64,000 nucleotides of DNA from Hysterium pulicare CBS 123377 (taxonomy: Eukaryota > Ascomycota > Dothideomycetes > Hysteriales > Hysteriaceae): assembly GCA_000467715.1 (NCBI GenBank), contig AJFK01000202.1, forward strand, positions 62,001-126,000, read 5' to 3'. This document shows, in pieces, positions 34,210 to 45,539 of this stretch. Position 1 is the first letter of the stretch, and each line of letters opens with the position of its first letter. The translations under genes and the position numbers were made by a program. Under the pieces are notes generated by a model, which made no database searches, was not told the DNA's origin, and was given only the letters and a program-made list of their open reading frames with translations.

Positions 34210-35443
34210 GTTCCCAGGGTTCTCTAATGAAAGCTTGGAGTAGGCCTCGCTGGGAGAGCTCGAGGCACTGCTTGTATTGTCTTTCGAAGATATGCTGGAT
34301 TCCTGATATGCTTCACGAACCTCGTCGTGTAGATGTGGTGGTAGGTATCGTGGTGGAGAAGTTGAAGCTCGGAGGCCGATGGAGGGGGAGGACTGTGGCG
34401 AGTTTAAAACAGGTGCCTCATCCAGTGAATTTGTCAGGCTATCTGGTCCTCGTTGGTGATTCTCTGTATGTCCGGAAGGTGCCAGCTTGCGCTTCTTTGT
34501 GGAAGCCGTCGTGAAGGGTGACGGCCGACCTGTGGAGCCGATGAAGCTCCAAGGACAGGCAGAAAGGCAGCTAGTGGAGGGAAACGCGTGACGTCTGCGC
34601 CAGCTAACGGGTTGCTACCGTGGTGGAAGTGCTATTAGGGCGTGGCGCATGTGTGATGAGGTTCAATGGACGTAGCTGTTGTAAGGCTGTGTTGTGTGAG
34701 GGAAAAGTGACATGAACTTTGTCTGCTGGTACGGAGTTTGCCGGGGCCGCCGTCAGCCTTGTAAAATCAAACACCACCACCAAGGGGCGAACAGATCATA
34801 TAGCGACGGTGGGGGCGGCTGACCAACGCCACTTCAGGAGCACTTGACGGCGAGTCGAAGGGAGCAGAACGTAGGGTGAGTGTGGTGAAGATTCTCCTGC
34901 CTGTCAGCCTGATTCTTTCCCACGAACAAAAACGCATCGGGCTTGGCAGAGCACTTCGGAAAGTGAAAGGACAGTCAGCTTTCACCGCCACAGCGCTGCC
35001 TGTCAACTTCAGCTGCTACTTCTTACGCGTCGTGCGCGTCAATTTGCCGTACATACGCGCTTGACTATGCGCATCCCAATGTTAAAGCCCTATTCAAGAC
35101 GTTTGTTATGGCGTTGAAGTGTATTTCAAAATCAACACGATGTCATTGCATGGCACTCCAAGTATTTGTTATCATTCATTCACCGAGCTGATGATATCGA
35201 CGACCATAGTGTCCGGAAACAATGTAGCAGGCTTCCCTCCGCCTGATATACAGGGTAGCCTCTAATACTCTGCTCAATGCCTTAGGGTATCCTTTCTGTC
35301 GATGTTCCAGCCACACTATCTCATGTACTGGGGGAGTCATGCGTTTTGCCGATGTTCATCTGGAAAGCCATCCACGATTCCATACCGAGCAAACGCCAGA
35401 ACCATGCCAACCGGTGCCGAAACTTCCTGCTATGGATCAGCGG
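34210..35443. other. UBP12 upstream region
   Basis: The first 390 bp (34210-34600) form an open minus-strand extension of UBP12 with coding-like content (KKRKLAPSG, SPPRYLPPHLHDEVREAY) and probably include translated sequence. The remainder shows no supported gene. Confidence 0.5.
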
Positions 35444-37258
35444 TCACTTCGGATGCCCACCACTATTCAACCAGGCAAATGCCGAAGCCCCTCCCACTGG
35501 ATTAGCAGACCGTGTCTTGGTCAAAGCCGGCGTGTTCTCTTTCCCGCCTGATGGTTTGTCGCCAGACACAGACCTCTTTAACTGGGGCTCAGAAGCATCA
35601 CTTGCAGCAGTCGTACTCGTCCTGCGTCGACCATCGTCGAAGTAACGCGATTGCCCTGTTACGGGCGAAGAAGTATGAGTGCTACTCGACAGTGTGCGAG
35701 ATCCAGCTTTCACTGGTTTCAACACTTTAATGCCCGTATCTCTGCGCTGATAAGTCGAAGTGGCGGTTTTGCTCGCGTTAGCCCAGTCCATAGAATTTGA
35801 TTTTTCACCCTCCCGTCTCCAATTGCTCCAGATAGCCGGTGAAGTTCCCGACCTCGAGGCTAAGGTACCTGCCGGACTAGATTCGGCCTCTTCTTTTGAT
35901 TCGGTCCGAGTCGTATTAAGGCCTAGGGAAGGTCGATGCTCGAGGCTTGGGCGACCTGTCGAACCACTATCTTCAGAGCCAGCTGTGACAACACTGCCAT
36001 TGAATTTTGTCGTACTTGCTCCGGATTGTTGATAATGGACGCCTGACGTGGAAGCTTCAGGAGCAGAGGGTGCTTTAGAATCAATTACAGGTTTAGTGAC
36101 GACGTCATCTTGCTGCTTCGATTGAATCGGCAATCCACTAGTAATATATAATGACTTGAAAGTGCGATCATCTTCAGGTCTTACTAAGGGAATCTGCAGC
36201 TTGCTGCGTTCATCATCATATAATGTTACCTGATTCGAAGACAAAAGTATGTCAGCATTGTGAGCACGGAGGAGGTCGCTCCCGAGAAAAATTTGAATAG
36301 CTTTCGTATCCTTGTTTTGGTCTTCTCGATCAATCACTGTGAACTCAACGGTCAATGAAGGTAACTGAGGCGCCGGGCTGCTCGATCGGGATGACGCTGT
36401 CAGTGGAACGGCTTCCGGGAGGTAGACAGACAATTTAATTTTCCTTGATCCGTCGTCACTTTGTCGAATTTGATCTTCAAAGCCGAGATGACCAATGATG
36501 CGAATGTCCAGATAGGAGGTGTATGAACCACTGCAAACGGCAGCATATAGAAGCGAATCATGTTTGAAGTTCGTATTGAGCCAGCACCGAATGATCGCAG
36601 GGACAGAGCCTAGAATGAAGAGACCGGGGGCAAGACCTGGAGGCTCCAAGGTTGTGTTGAGTCCATATCCAGTCAGGCTATTCGCCCGGCCAGAAGCTGC
36701 GGAATGCACTGAATGGCCTGCTGAGCTCTGTCGGCCATCCGACTTATGTGAATAGCTCCGCTCAGACATCGAATGCCCACCTAATCCGCTTCCTGTGCGG
36801 GGTATTAAGTCCAAGGAAGTTCTGGATGCATGCGCCCAGTGTCCTTGATTAGCACTTTCATCAAAACGGACACTATTTGCCCGGGATGCTGCACCCATAC
36901 GTCGAGGCTCATCATCAGCATCAAGTTGAAGATTGCCGATAAGATTGTTTGAGTGATCATCGAAGCTGGAAAAGGGTTCAGAGGGAGGATGTTGTAGGGG
37001 CACTTTAGAACATACATTAGCAATGTTCAACTTGGACTTTCTGAAACACTGACTTTGTTGCGGAGTGCCACCCAAGACTGAGGGAAAAGGCGAGGAGGTC
37101 CCCCAGAGGTTTTTCAGTTTCGTATCCTCATCGTGTCGCCGTTCTAAGCGCGAGACTCGATCTGCGAGTTCTGCGTGACTTTGTTGAACGCGGAGCATGT
37201 CGCTTTGAAAGCGCCAGAAGTCGTCACGAGGAGTGAATGCAACGCTCTCCGGATCCAT
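35444..37258 (-). CDS. Conserved fungal protein with degenerate retropepsin-like fold
   Basis: A single exon encodes 604 residues from the ATG at 37256-37258; the longer frame upstream starts only at TTG. The N-terminus has a short coiled coil (HAELADRVSRLERRHDED). Residues about 205-360 look like a retropepsin-type aspartic protease fold. SLLYAAVCSGSYTSYLD sits where such proteins have a hydrophobic strand and D-[ST]-G-[SA], and IFLGSDLLRAHNADILL with NQVTL matches the usual ILGxDFLxxxxAxID...L strand pair. The catalytic Asp position is Cys242 here, so peptidase activity is doubtful. The rest is Ser/Thr-rich and disordered, ending ASAFAWLNSGGHP. I do not know its function; dimerisation or peptide binding is inference. 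This appears to be a host gene, not part of an element. Confidence 0.75.
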   Translation of the reverse strand: MDPESVAFTPRDDFWRFQSDMLRVQQSHAELADRVSRLERRHDEDTKLKNLWGTSSPFPSVLGGTPQQSQCFRKSKLNIANVCSKVPLQHPPSEPFSSFDDHSNNLIGNLQLDADDEPRRMGAASRANSVRFDESANQGHWAHASRTSLDLIPRTGSGLGGHSMSERSYSHKSDGRQSSAGHSVHSAASGRANSLTGYGLNTTLEPPGLAPGLFILGSVPAIIRCWLNTNFKHDSLLYAAVCSGSYTSYLDIRIIGHLGFEDQIRQSDDGSRKIKLSVYLPEAVPLTASSRSSSPAPQLPSLTVEFTVIDREDQNKDTKAIQIFLGSDLLRAHNADILLSSNQVTLYDDERSKLQIPLVRPEDDRTFKSLYITSGLPIQSKQQDDVVTKPVIDSKAPSAPEASTSGVHYQQSGASTTKFNGSVVTAGSEDSGSTGRPSLEHRPSLGLNTTRTESKEEAESSPAGTLASRSGTSPAIWSNWRREGEKSNSMDWANASKTATSTYQRRDTGIKVLKPVKAGSRTLSSSTHTSSPVTGQSRYFDDGRRRTSTTAASDASEPQLKRSVSGDKPSGGKENTPALTKTRSANPVGGASAFAWLNSGGHPK

Positions 37259-38442
37259 TGAAAGGACGTCGCATCCCTTAGTCCTTCTGGAGAGTGGAAA
37301 GACAAACCTTCTGTTCTTCAAGGACCCGGGACAAGCAAACCCCTACCAGCTCTCCTCCGTCACCAAGACCCAGACAAACGGCAAAGCCGTTGGCTGCCAC
37401 AAACCTGCAAATTTGTATGCCTCAATTCTTAGACAAATTCCTTGTATTCAGCCGCTGCGTGGGGGAGAGCGGGTTTGAGAAGGGAAGCTTGCAAGGGGGA
37501 CTGAAAGTGGTGTTGTTGCTTGCGATGATGTTGAGATTTCCGGACGCAGGCGTTTAGCGCATTCAATACACGGGTCGTGGACGAAGTTGGAAACGAACGA
37601 GACGTATGAGGTAGGAGACGGACAGTTGAGGGCTGTATGGGAGTAAGACGGAAAGTTATAATTTCTGTCGGCAGGTACCTAGATAGGTAGTGGGATGGGC
37701 GATGGACGCGCGGGCAGCTTCGAGGGGTATCACACCAAGAGCATCGACGAAGAGCGGATATGTGTCCCTTTTGAAAGGGAATTCAAGTGCCCGACGGGAA
37801 GGAATATGTAGAACTGCGGGTTTGATACCGAGTTAATGCACATTCACAGTGAATGGGACTCAAGGGAGGGACCGTGCCGCTTTTTGGATCAGTTCTCCAT
37901 AAAGCGCTAAAATTCCGACAGGGCTGGTTGCGATACTGGTATCTGGGAATCAATATCAACAACACCCGGATATTATTTATCCTGGTAGTTACATTGACGA
38001 TCAAACATGGTGAAGCTTATCACATGCTTTTTAAATTCAAACATCATTATTTGAAGCCATGCTGAGTCTATTGCGTTTGCCGCTCAAATGCCTCCATGAA
38101 CGGATATCCTCCCCTTTCCCCACGACGTCGATGAAATATTTGCTTTCTAACATGCGATACTTGCATATGTACCTATCCAATCACCCCCGCCGATATCGCA
38201 TACTAATGCTGTAATGTTTCCATTCACCATGGGTGTCATTGTTCATCGTATTGCGGACTTCCACAGCCGTACGTTACCTATATAGATTCTATCCTAGCAA
38301 TCCGTTCTGACTAAACTTAAGGATGGCAACGTGCTTTCATGCCGTTCCCGGGGTCTGAAGCGGCTTTGTACGCTGGTGGTAAAGAAGGTAGTAGGCCGAG
38401 ACCCACCCTCTGAAAACGATGAATTATGACACCTCGTGTGAT
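37259..38442. other. Intergenic region between minus-strand genes
   Basis: This contains the promoter of the preceding gene and the IAH1 3' region. A near copy of the TACCTAGGTA motif (GGTACCTAGATAGGTAG) lies at 37674-37690, about 420 bp upstream of the 37258 start. No supported gene. Confidence 0.4.
37674..37690. promoter_or_regulatory. Near copy of the TACCTAGGTA motif
   Basis: GGTACCTAGATAGGTAG combines one half-site TACCTAG with an adjacent ATAGGTAG, resembling the cluster upstream of CDC42. It is about 420 bp upstream of the gene ending at 35444. Confidence 0.3.
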
Positions 38443-39401
38443 TTACTCTAATACATCCCATGCAGCCACATTGTCCCAAAGAGGAAGAATCGGACTTAAC
38501 TTCTCGGGTAGCTGCTCAGGCCAATTTTTAGCTATCAACTTCATCATCTCATCGTAGAGGATGCGGTAGCCCGTTGGATTGAAATGGAGGCCTATCAAGC
38601 GTCAGCTTTGTCATTGTTTTGTCTGACCCAGACAGACCATCATGCATAAGTCCATCTAATATATCACATTTGTTGACGTCCGAGCTCCCGGGGATGGGTC
38701 CCCCAACAGTCCAGTCTGTCTTTGACATGAATGCTTTCCAGAGGTTAAGTACTGGGACTTGAAGCTTGTCACCAACTTCACAGGCAGCATCCGCATATGA
38801 TTTTGTAGTCGGCGCAGTTCTCGAAACTTTGTCAAAGCCCGTCGCATGTTCGTTGACTGGGGGCGGCGCAACGAGTATAATCCGTGGGTTGTGAGCCGTT
38901 ACGAGAGGATGTGTGATGATCTTGATCAGGTTTTCCTTGTATTCAGCAAGAGTAACATGTTGGCTCTTCTCTGGTCGCGGCGAGGCTGCATCGTTCGCCC
39001 CGAAGAAGATCATCTACGCCCGTCAACTCCCATGTCTCCTATTCAGTGTAAAACCGCTAAGAAATTGCGTACAAGAAATCGAATCCGGGCTTGTTCTGGG
39101 GACGGAATAACTTTTGGCAGAACCCTCAAAGCATTTGCCGTGTTGTAGCCACTATATCCGATTAGTCACGTATGTAGAATACATATCGATTGTGGTACCT
39201 AAAACCCCGATTGACAACATCGAGGCGTCTAATATATGCGTCTTGCAAAGCTGGAGCAAAGCCAAACCCTCGGTCTTGTGCGCCTGATCCTTGTGTGATG
39301 GAGTCCCCGAACAGAAGAAATTGCTCCCAAAGAGCAGGCTGTTACATCTAGTCGTCATTTGCTAGCAACCGAAGGTCTATCACTGCAGTTTCACTTACCA
39401 T
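38443..39401 (-). CDS. IAH1: IAH1-type SGNH/GDSL esterase
   Basis: Five exons (39401-39399, 39338-39199, 39151-39073, 39013-38638, 38591-38443) encode 248 residues, close to the yeast Iah1 length. The first coding exon is just the ATG, followed at once by a GTAAGT donor; the protein then reads MPALWEQFLLFGDSITQ. SGNH blocks are present: GDSIT (nucleophile Ser), GFSGYNT (Gly block), FFGANDA (Asn) and DGLHFNPTG (Asp and His). The family hydrolyses short-chain acyl esters such as isoamyl acetate. It is cytosolic by look, with no signal peptide. One donor (GTCTGT after codon GAT-G) is unusual but gives the exact family sequence across the junction. Confidence 0.9.
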
Positions 39402-40288
39402 GGCATGCGGATACGAATATTGATGTACTGTGGTTGAGAATCTGAAATGAAAAGGTTGCCAACGCAATCCAGATGCTGATAAAATGGCTGCACTCCGCGC
39501 AAGAGAGCAGGAAGAAAGTCTTTTTGAGCACAAGCCAATGACTTAATTAAGGAAATGCTTCACCGTTCGCAGGATATACTAGTCCTGCGGCTCGTATCAA
39601 TTGCAGCAGACTGGCCAAAACTACACTCGGAACTATTTGCTTCGAGTATGACGTATCCGGAGTCAGCTATGAATAAAGAGAAGGGAATGTTAAGGCAGTT
39701 GTACTGGCGCTCAGGAAGTACTTGCAAATCGTTGCAGATGGGTGAAAGGAAGGTCGACTGAAGACCACCAGGAAGATTGCCGGCGATAGACGTTCCATGA
39801 AGGTAACCAGAAGAATTTAGCTGCAGGTTTTGGACCCTGAAAACATGACGTGCCGCCAGGCAGCGCGAGCAGCGGCAGCAAACACGACAACACCGACCTC
39901 TCACCGAGGTCACACGCTGTAATAGTGGCCTTGGCCCTTTTATCGTCGCTGCACAATATGAATCTTCGATAGTTCTACTGTACACAGTCTTTGCGAGTTC
40001 TACACCAACAGCAACTTGTTCGGTGGCTTGCACGTTGCAGCGGAACATGTTCTTTCGGTAAGTAAGCACCTTAGTTTTGGCCTCCAAATGTCTGAAACCA
40101 GATGAGCCACCCTCATAGCACGCTGGCCTCATGACTCCCCAACGTGCGCTCTTCAGATGACCTAGCTCTCCGCGATGCTGAATACGCTTTTGGGCCAACT
40201 TACTTTTCCAACACCATCGACGCTTCGTACCTTTGCTGATCTCGAGCTTCCGACTAGATACTGATCGTCTCTCCCCCAGACGCCTACG
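39402..40288. other. Divergent promoter region of IAH1 and the CLC gene
   Basis: This is 0.9 kb between divergent genes. A long stop-free minus frame (39560-40198) starts only at TTG, has no recognisable features and is not accepted as a gene (see rejected list). Confidence 0.4.
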
Positions 40289-43198
40289 ATGCCCAAATCA
40301 ATAATCTCATACCAAAGTATAGAGCAAGGCAGCCATGATGGCGATGATGGGGAGGATTTGGACTCATCGGAACACCATGATACTTATAGCAGCACCACAC
40401 CGACTTCGCCTACCACTCTCCGCAAGATCCGCCAACCTCGTGGATCTGATTTAGATCTGTCTGGTTATCTCGCTACAGAACGATCAGGCTTGTTGGGGAA
40501 TCCTCATGGATCTTCGAGACATTATACAAGCATGCCTGCGTCCATGCCAGGAACGCCTCCACCACATTTAGCTAGACAAGGCAGTCAAAGATCTCGATAC
40601 CACAGTCGTGCCGGTTCCATCAGTCGGAACTTTAGCCAGCGGCTAGTAAATGCCTTGAGTACAGAAAGACGGGCCCTAGGTACACTGCGAAGTGCCTTAT
40701 CTTGGCTTGTACAAAGCTAACACGTGTTGCCCAGAGAACAGCCTACACGAAACTACCAATTCTTTCTGGCGTAACGACCGCGTGTGGTATGATCAGTTCA
40801 CTTCCATAGATTGGATCCATGATGCTATTGCAGACTCGTTTCGCCTCAAAACTCTTCGAAGCCGGAAAGACATTCGGGGAAGACTACAAGCATGGTTCGA
40901 TGGGGCGCATGGTTGGATCGTGGTCGCCATCATTGGTTGTCTCACGGCTTCAGTCGCATACTTCGTAAACGTAACCGAGAGGACTCTGTTCGACTATAAA
41001 TCAGGATTCTGTAAGACGGGGTGGTATAGGAGTAAGACAAGTTGCTGTGAAGGAGCAACTATTTGCGATAATTGGATACACTGGTCAAGAGCTCTTCGGA
41101 GTGATAAGCTGGATGATCAAGCGACGCAATTTGCTACTTATGTCATCTCCGTAATCGTCCTTTCCATGGCATCCTGCTTCTTGACCTTGACTTCGAAGAC
41201 AGTCATTCCATCTGCAGTTTCGTTGTCAACCCTCGACGAAAATCTTGGTGCTGAGGTCTTACAAGCTTACCACGATGATGAAGGAAACAAACGCAGCGTC
41301 AGTCCAGCATCAAGATATGAGGAGTCCTCCCGTCATCCCCCCATGGTTTTCTACTCTGCCGCAGGCAGCGGTGTTGCTGAGGTTCGAGTCATTCTGAGCG
41401 GATTTGTTCTTCACGGTTATCTCGGATTGAGAACACTCATTATCAAAACATTTGCTTTGATTCTAAGTGTTGCTTCGGGGCTTAGTCTCGGTAAAGAAGG
41501 CCCCTACGTTCACATCGCTACATGCATTGGCAATATTGCAAGTCGTTTTTTCTCCAAGTATCATCACAACGATGGAAAGCGCAGAGAAGTGCTCAGCGCT
41601 AGCGCTGCCAGTGGCGTAGCCGTCGCCTTTGGTGCGCCTATTGGCGGAGTCTTGTTTAGTTTGGAAGAAGTCAGCTACTACTTCCCGCCGAAAACGCTAT
41701 TCCGCACCTTTTTTTGCTGCATTGTAAGCGTTTGACTGCATTACTGTTTCAGCGAACTGACATAATCAGGCTGCTGCTCTGTTCTTGAAATTTCTAAATC
41801 CCTATGGTACTAATAAGATAGTATTGTTTGAGGTCCGCTACCTTACCGACTGGCATTCTTTCGAAATGGTAGCTTTTGTCCTGATCGGGATGCTTGGCGG
41901 TCTCCTAGGAGCTTTGTTCATCAAAGCATCCAGGTTCTGGGCCCGCTCATTCCGTCGAATCCCAACGATTAAGAAGTGGCCAATCCTTGAAGTATTTCTG
42001 GTGGCTTTGATCACTGGACTTCTAAGCTTTTGGAACCGGTACACGAAATTGCCAGTCACTGAGCTTCTGTTCGAACTAGCCAGCCCCTGCGATACGTTCA
42101 CAGACACTGGAGATGGTCTTTGTGCTACAGTGGAACGGATTCCCACCGTTTTGTGGACATTGGCTATTGCATTCGTTATCAAAGCCTTTCTCACTGTGAT
42201 TACCTTTGGTATCAAAGTTCCCGCGGGCATTTACGTGCCCTCTATGGTTGTTGGTGGTCTTATGGGCCGGATCGTAGGTCACATTGTGCAGTGGCTTGCC
42301 CTCAACTATTCTAGCAGTGGATTATTTGGAAACTGTCATATAGATGGTAGCCCTGAAGCTTGTGTTGTACCAGGTGTCTACGCCATGGTAGCGGCTGGTG
42401 CAACAATGACCGGGGTGACCAGGTTATCGGTTACGCTTGCGGTCATTCTCTTCGAGCTTACAGGCAGTTTGGATCATGTCCTGCCTTTCTCCATTGGCAT
42501 TCTAGTAGCTAAGTGGACAGCAGACGCTCTAGAACCTCTCAGCATTTATGTAAGTCCTTCTATGCGCTTACATATAATATGCAACTAAACAGTCTCAGGA
42601 TCTCTTGACGGATATGAACCACTATCCGTTCCTTGATAACAAAGTCCGGCCTGTCTTTACTGGCGAGCTTGGCGACATTACACCTCGTGTGCGCGAAGAG
42701 GACACCATTGATATTTCAGATTCACCGCTTGTTCCTGCCAGAGTACTTCGATCCAAAATAGATCTGCTTCACATGGCAGGCAAACTTGATGGCGGTCTAC
42801 CTATTCTCCGCGACCGCATTCTCGTGGGTCTTATTCCCGGCCCAGATCTCGAGTTCGCGTTAGATAAGCTTGAGAACGAGGACAATAGTCTTTGTTTGAT
42901 GTCTACACATGTTCAGTGGAACACTCGCGGAGATGAGGACGAGGAGAATGATCCCACTGATTTCACCACGTATATCGACCCTACACCCGTCTCGCTCGAT
43001 ATTCACTCACCCATGGATCTTGTCTACGAATGCTTTGTCAAGTTGGGCCTGAGGTACATTTGTGTGCTAAGTGATGGCCGATTTGCTGGTTTGGTTTGTG
43101 CCCCAAGTCACCATTCGGTTTTCTTCGCTAATATCTTCCAGGTGCACAAGAAAGCTTTCGTGAGATACACCAAAGAAGTCGAGAACAATGAGAGATAG
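40289..43198 (+). CDS. CLC-family chloride channel or H+/Cl- antiporter
   Basis: Four exons, 40289-40679, 40735-41723, 41770-42549 and 42599-43198, encode 919 residues. A long Ser-rich cytosolic N-terminus precedes a membrane domain with many hydrophobic helices. CLC signatures are clear: GSGVAEV (GSGIPE block), GKEGPYVH with the gating Glu, and GVKVPAGIYVPS written here as FGIKVPAGIYVPS. The luminal loop after the first helix has Cys pairs (FCKTGW, SCCEGATIC), as in Gef1-type fungal CLCs. The C-terminus carries two CBS-like segments (VPARVLRSKIDLL, VSLDIHSPMDLVYECFVKLGLRYICVL). Such proteins act in endosomal, Golgi or vacuolar membranes in chloride balance and organelle acidification. It is closest in look to yeast GEF1-type proteins, but filamentous fungi have several CLCs. 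Confidence 0.95.
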
Positions 43199-44029
43199 CT
43201 GTCTTGACTTGCGTGGGTGCATGTCGTCTTCTCTTGTTGCGTACAATCTCATTTGTTCCCTTTTTCGTTTGCATAGATACCATTTGCATATATCAGCATG
43301 AGCATGTTGCGTCCGACTGGCTAGAGACTGCAGATTTGGAGTTTCGTGGATTTGAATTCAGGCATATGGAACGCAAAGAATGGATTGGATGGGAAGATAA
43401 GCGCAAGCTAAAGTAACAAAACTACAATAGATGAGTTATGGCAAACACAATAATCGTCCTCGTTCTTGCGGTCCAGGGTGTCAATCAAGTTCTCTGACTG
43501 CTCAATCAATGAGCACAGCAGTCGAGGACAAGGACAAATACTGTAGTTCCACCAAGTATACAGCTGTCTCCACGGTTTTGGCTCCTTTTCTGTCCTCCAA
43601 CTTGCATTATCAATACCCAGGTGTTTGGTCTTCAAAGGCCGAACACGTGATCGATTTACAATCAACGTTCCTGCCAAGACGGATCCGGGAAGGACGTCCA
43701 TCCGGGGTCCGAAAGGACTTTGTCAGCCATCGAACCCAATCACGACAACACTCAGGCTGCTAAGCCTCTCTCGGCCGATAAACTTCGGACAAAGAATGCG
43801 GGATACGAGCATTCTGGCGAATGGCATCCTTTAAGAAGATCAATCCGCACGGAGCATGTTTTCGTCCTGATGATACATGGCAGCAGGCATATGCACGCAT
43901 TTGTAAGTTGAGTAATTTGCGGCTTCCTATATATCTTGGCAGTTGTTTCCTCCGCGTCTTGAATCTCACATAGTCCTCTTTCCTGTAACTTTCTCGAAGC
44001 CTAGACCACCCAACCAAGACTTCAACACT
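43199..44029. other. Intergenic region upstream of the flavoprotein gene
   Basis: No supported gene. A TATA-like CTATATATC lies at about 43927-43935, roughly 95 bp before the ATG at 44030, and the intervening sequence is a CT-rich leader. Confidence 0.45.
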
Positions 44030-45280
44030 ATGGCAGAACAGCGAAACATCGTGATCCTGGGCGGTTCCAGTGCCGGCATCAACTCAGCCCACTACGTCCT
44101 CAAGCACATCATTCCTTCTCTCCAAGCCAAGAATGATGGGGCCTACCACGTCTACCTCATCTCCTCATCTTCCGACTTCTTCTTCCGTATAGCATCGCCC
44201 CGAGCCATTGCCGATCCATCCCGCATGGCTCAGGACAAGATCTTCAGACCGATTGTTGATGGCTTCAAGCAATACCCCAAGAACCTCTTCACCTTCATCC
44301 ATGCAACAGCCACAGGGCTCGACACCTCCTCTCGAACAGTGTCTTTAAACCCACATGCTATCGATGCACCCCAATCCATCGCCTATCATGCTCTCATCGT
44401 CGCCACAGGAAGCCGCACCCCATCAGCAGCACACTCTCTTCACGGCACCTCGGAAGAGAGTAAAGAAGCCATCAACACCCTCGCCAAACAGATCGCCGGC
44501 TCCAAAAACATCATCATCGCCGGCGGTGGACCCACAGGCGTCGAAACCGCCGGCGAGATCGGCGAATTCCTAAACGGGAAACCAGGCTGGTTTAGCACGC
44601 CCACTCCCGTCGCAAAAGTAACGCTCATAACTTCCGAATCCCACCTCCTACCCACGCTCCTGCCAAAACGCGGCGCCCTCGCCGAGAAGAAGCTGAAAAA
44701 ACTGGGCGTCGACGTCGTATACAGCCGCCGCGTTGTAAACGCCGCACCATCGGCTTCCGGAAGCCACACAACGGTAACCCTTGACAAAGGCGACACCCTA
44801 GAAACAGATCTCTACCTCCCCACCATGGGTGTTATTCCCAACACATCATTCATTCCCCGCACCCTCCTCAACGACAAGAACAAACTAAGGACCAATCCTC
44901 AAACCCTGCGTGTCGACGAAGCCGGTCCGCGCGTCTACGCCCTCGGCGACGTATCCTCGTACTCTCTAAACCGCGTCCTGGACATCCAAGATGCGCTCCC
45001 CGTCATGGTAACGAACATGAAGCGGGATCTCGAGGCTTGGAGCTCGCGTGCTCCGAACGCGAAGCCCAGCGGCGCGGATCGATTGTACGAGCCTAACCAT
45101 AAGGAGATGATGGTTGTGCCGATTGGAAGTGCAGGGGGTGTCGGGGCTGTGTTTGGGTGGAAGGCGCCGAATCTTTTGGTTTGGTTTTTCAAGGGGCGGG
45201 ATTACATGGTGAAGATGGCGGTGGAGCCTTTGTTGCATGGGACGAAGTTGGAGAAAGAGTTTGTGTGGAAGATGGTTTAG
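44030..45280 (+). CDS. AMID/FSP1-like FAD-dependent oxidoreductase
   Basis: A single exon encodes 416 residues from ATG 44030; the frame extends upstream only to a TTG. The FAD-binding Rossmann motif is NIVILGGSSAGINSA (residues about 6-20). A second dinucleotide motif, IIIAGGGPTGVETAGE, lies at about 161-177 (NAD(P)H), with the ATGSRTP block between them and the FAD-contacting YALGDVSS near 303. Length and order match apoptosis-inducing-factor-2/AMID (FSP1)-type class II flavoproteins of the pyr_redox_2 family, which oxidise NAD(P)H and reduce quinones or other acceptors. No transit peptide or transmembrane helix is obvious. The lack of introns and the C-rich third codon positions differ from its neighbours, which may reflect high expression or a different history. 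Confidence 0.9.
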   Translation: MAEQRNIVILGGSSAGINSAHYVLKHIIPSLQAKNDGAYHVYLISSSSDFFFRIASPRAIADPSRMAQDKIFRPIVDGFKQYPKNLFTFIHATATGLDTSSRTVSLNPHAIDAPQSIAYHALIVATGSRTPSAAHSLHGTSEESKEAINTLAKQIAGSKNIIIAGGGPTGVETAGEIGEFLNGKPGWFSTPTPVAKVTLITSESHLLPTLLPKRGALAEKKLKKLGVDVVYSRRVVNAAPSASGSHTTVTLDKGDTLETDLYLPTMGVIPNTSFIPRTLLNDKNKLRTNPQTLRVDEAGPRVYALGDVSSYSLNRVLDIQDALPVMVTNMKRDLEAWSSRAPNAKPSGADRLYEPNHKEMMVVPIGSAGGVGAVFGWKAPNLLVWFFKGRDYMVKMAVEPLLHGTKLEKEFVWKMV

Positions 45281-45539
45281 ACGGAGAGTGGGTAGAGTGG
45301 AATGAGATCGGTTGCCTTTTCTTTGCCTTTCGATTTGGTTCCGGGGTTGGATGATTACGAAATTGATATCCTTTTCCTCTCGAATTTTAAAGTCATTCGA
45401 TTGATTCGTTAGACTCTATTTAATGAAAGAACGATGGCCTGTTACCCGATAATCAAAGTTACGAAAAACGAGACAAGCCCGAAGAGTGCCTCGCCGAGTG
45501 ATATCGTGAATCCGTCCTCCCGTCCTCCCCAACTTACAA

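Noticed and set aside
39560-40198. Minus-strand open frame of 212 codons between IAH1 and the CLC gene
   Set aside because: It begins at TTG, has no recognisable domain and lies in the divergent promoter region. A frame this long is uncommon but possible by chance in a window of this size.
41730-41769. Alternative acceptor TTTCAG at 41751 in the CLC gene
   Set aside because: It shifts the frame; the downstream CAG at 41767-41769 keeps the CLC sequence.
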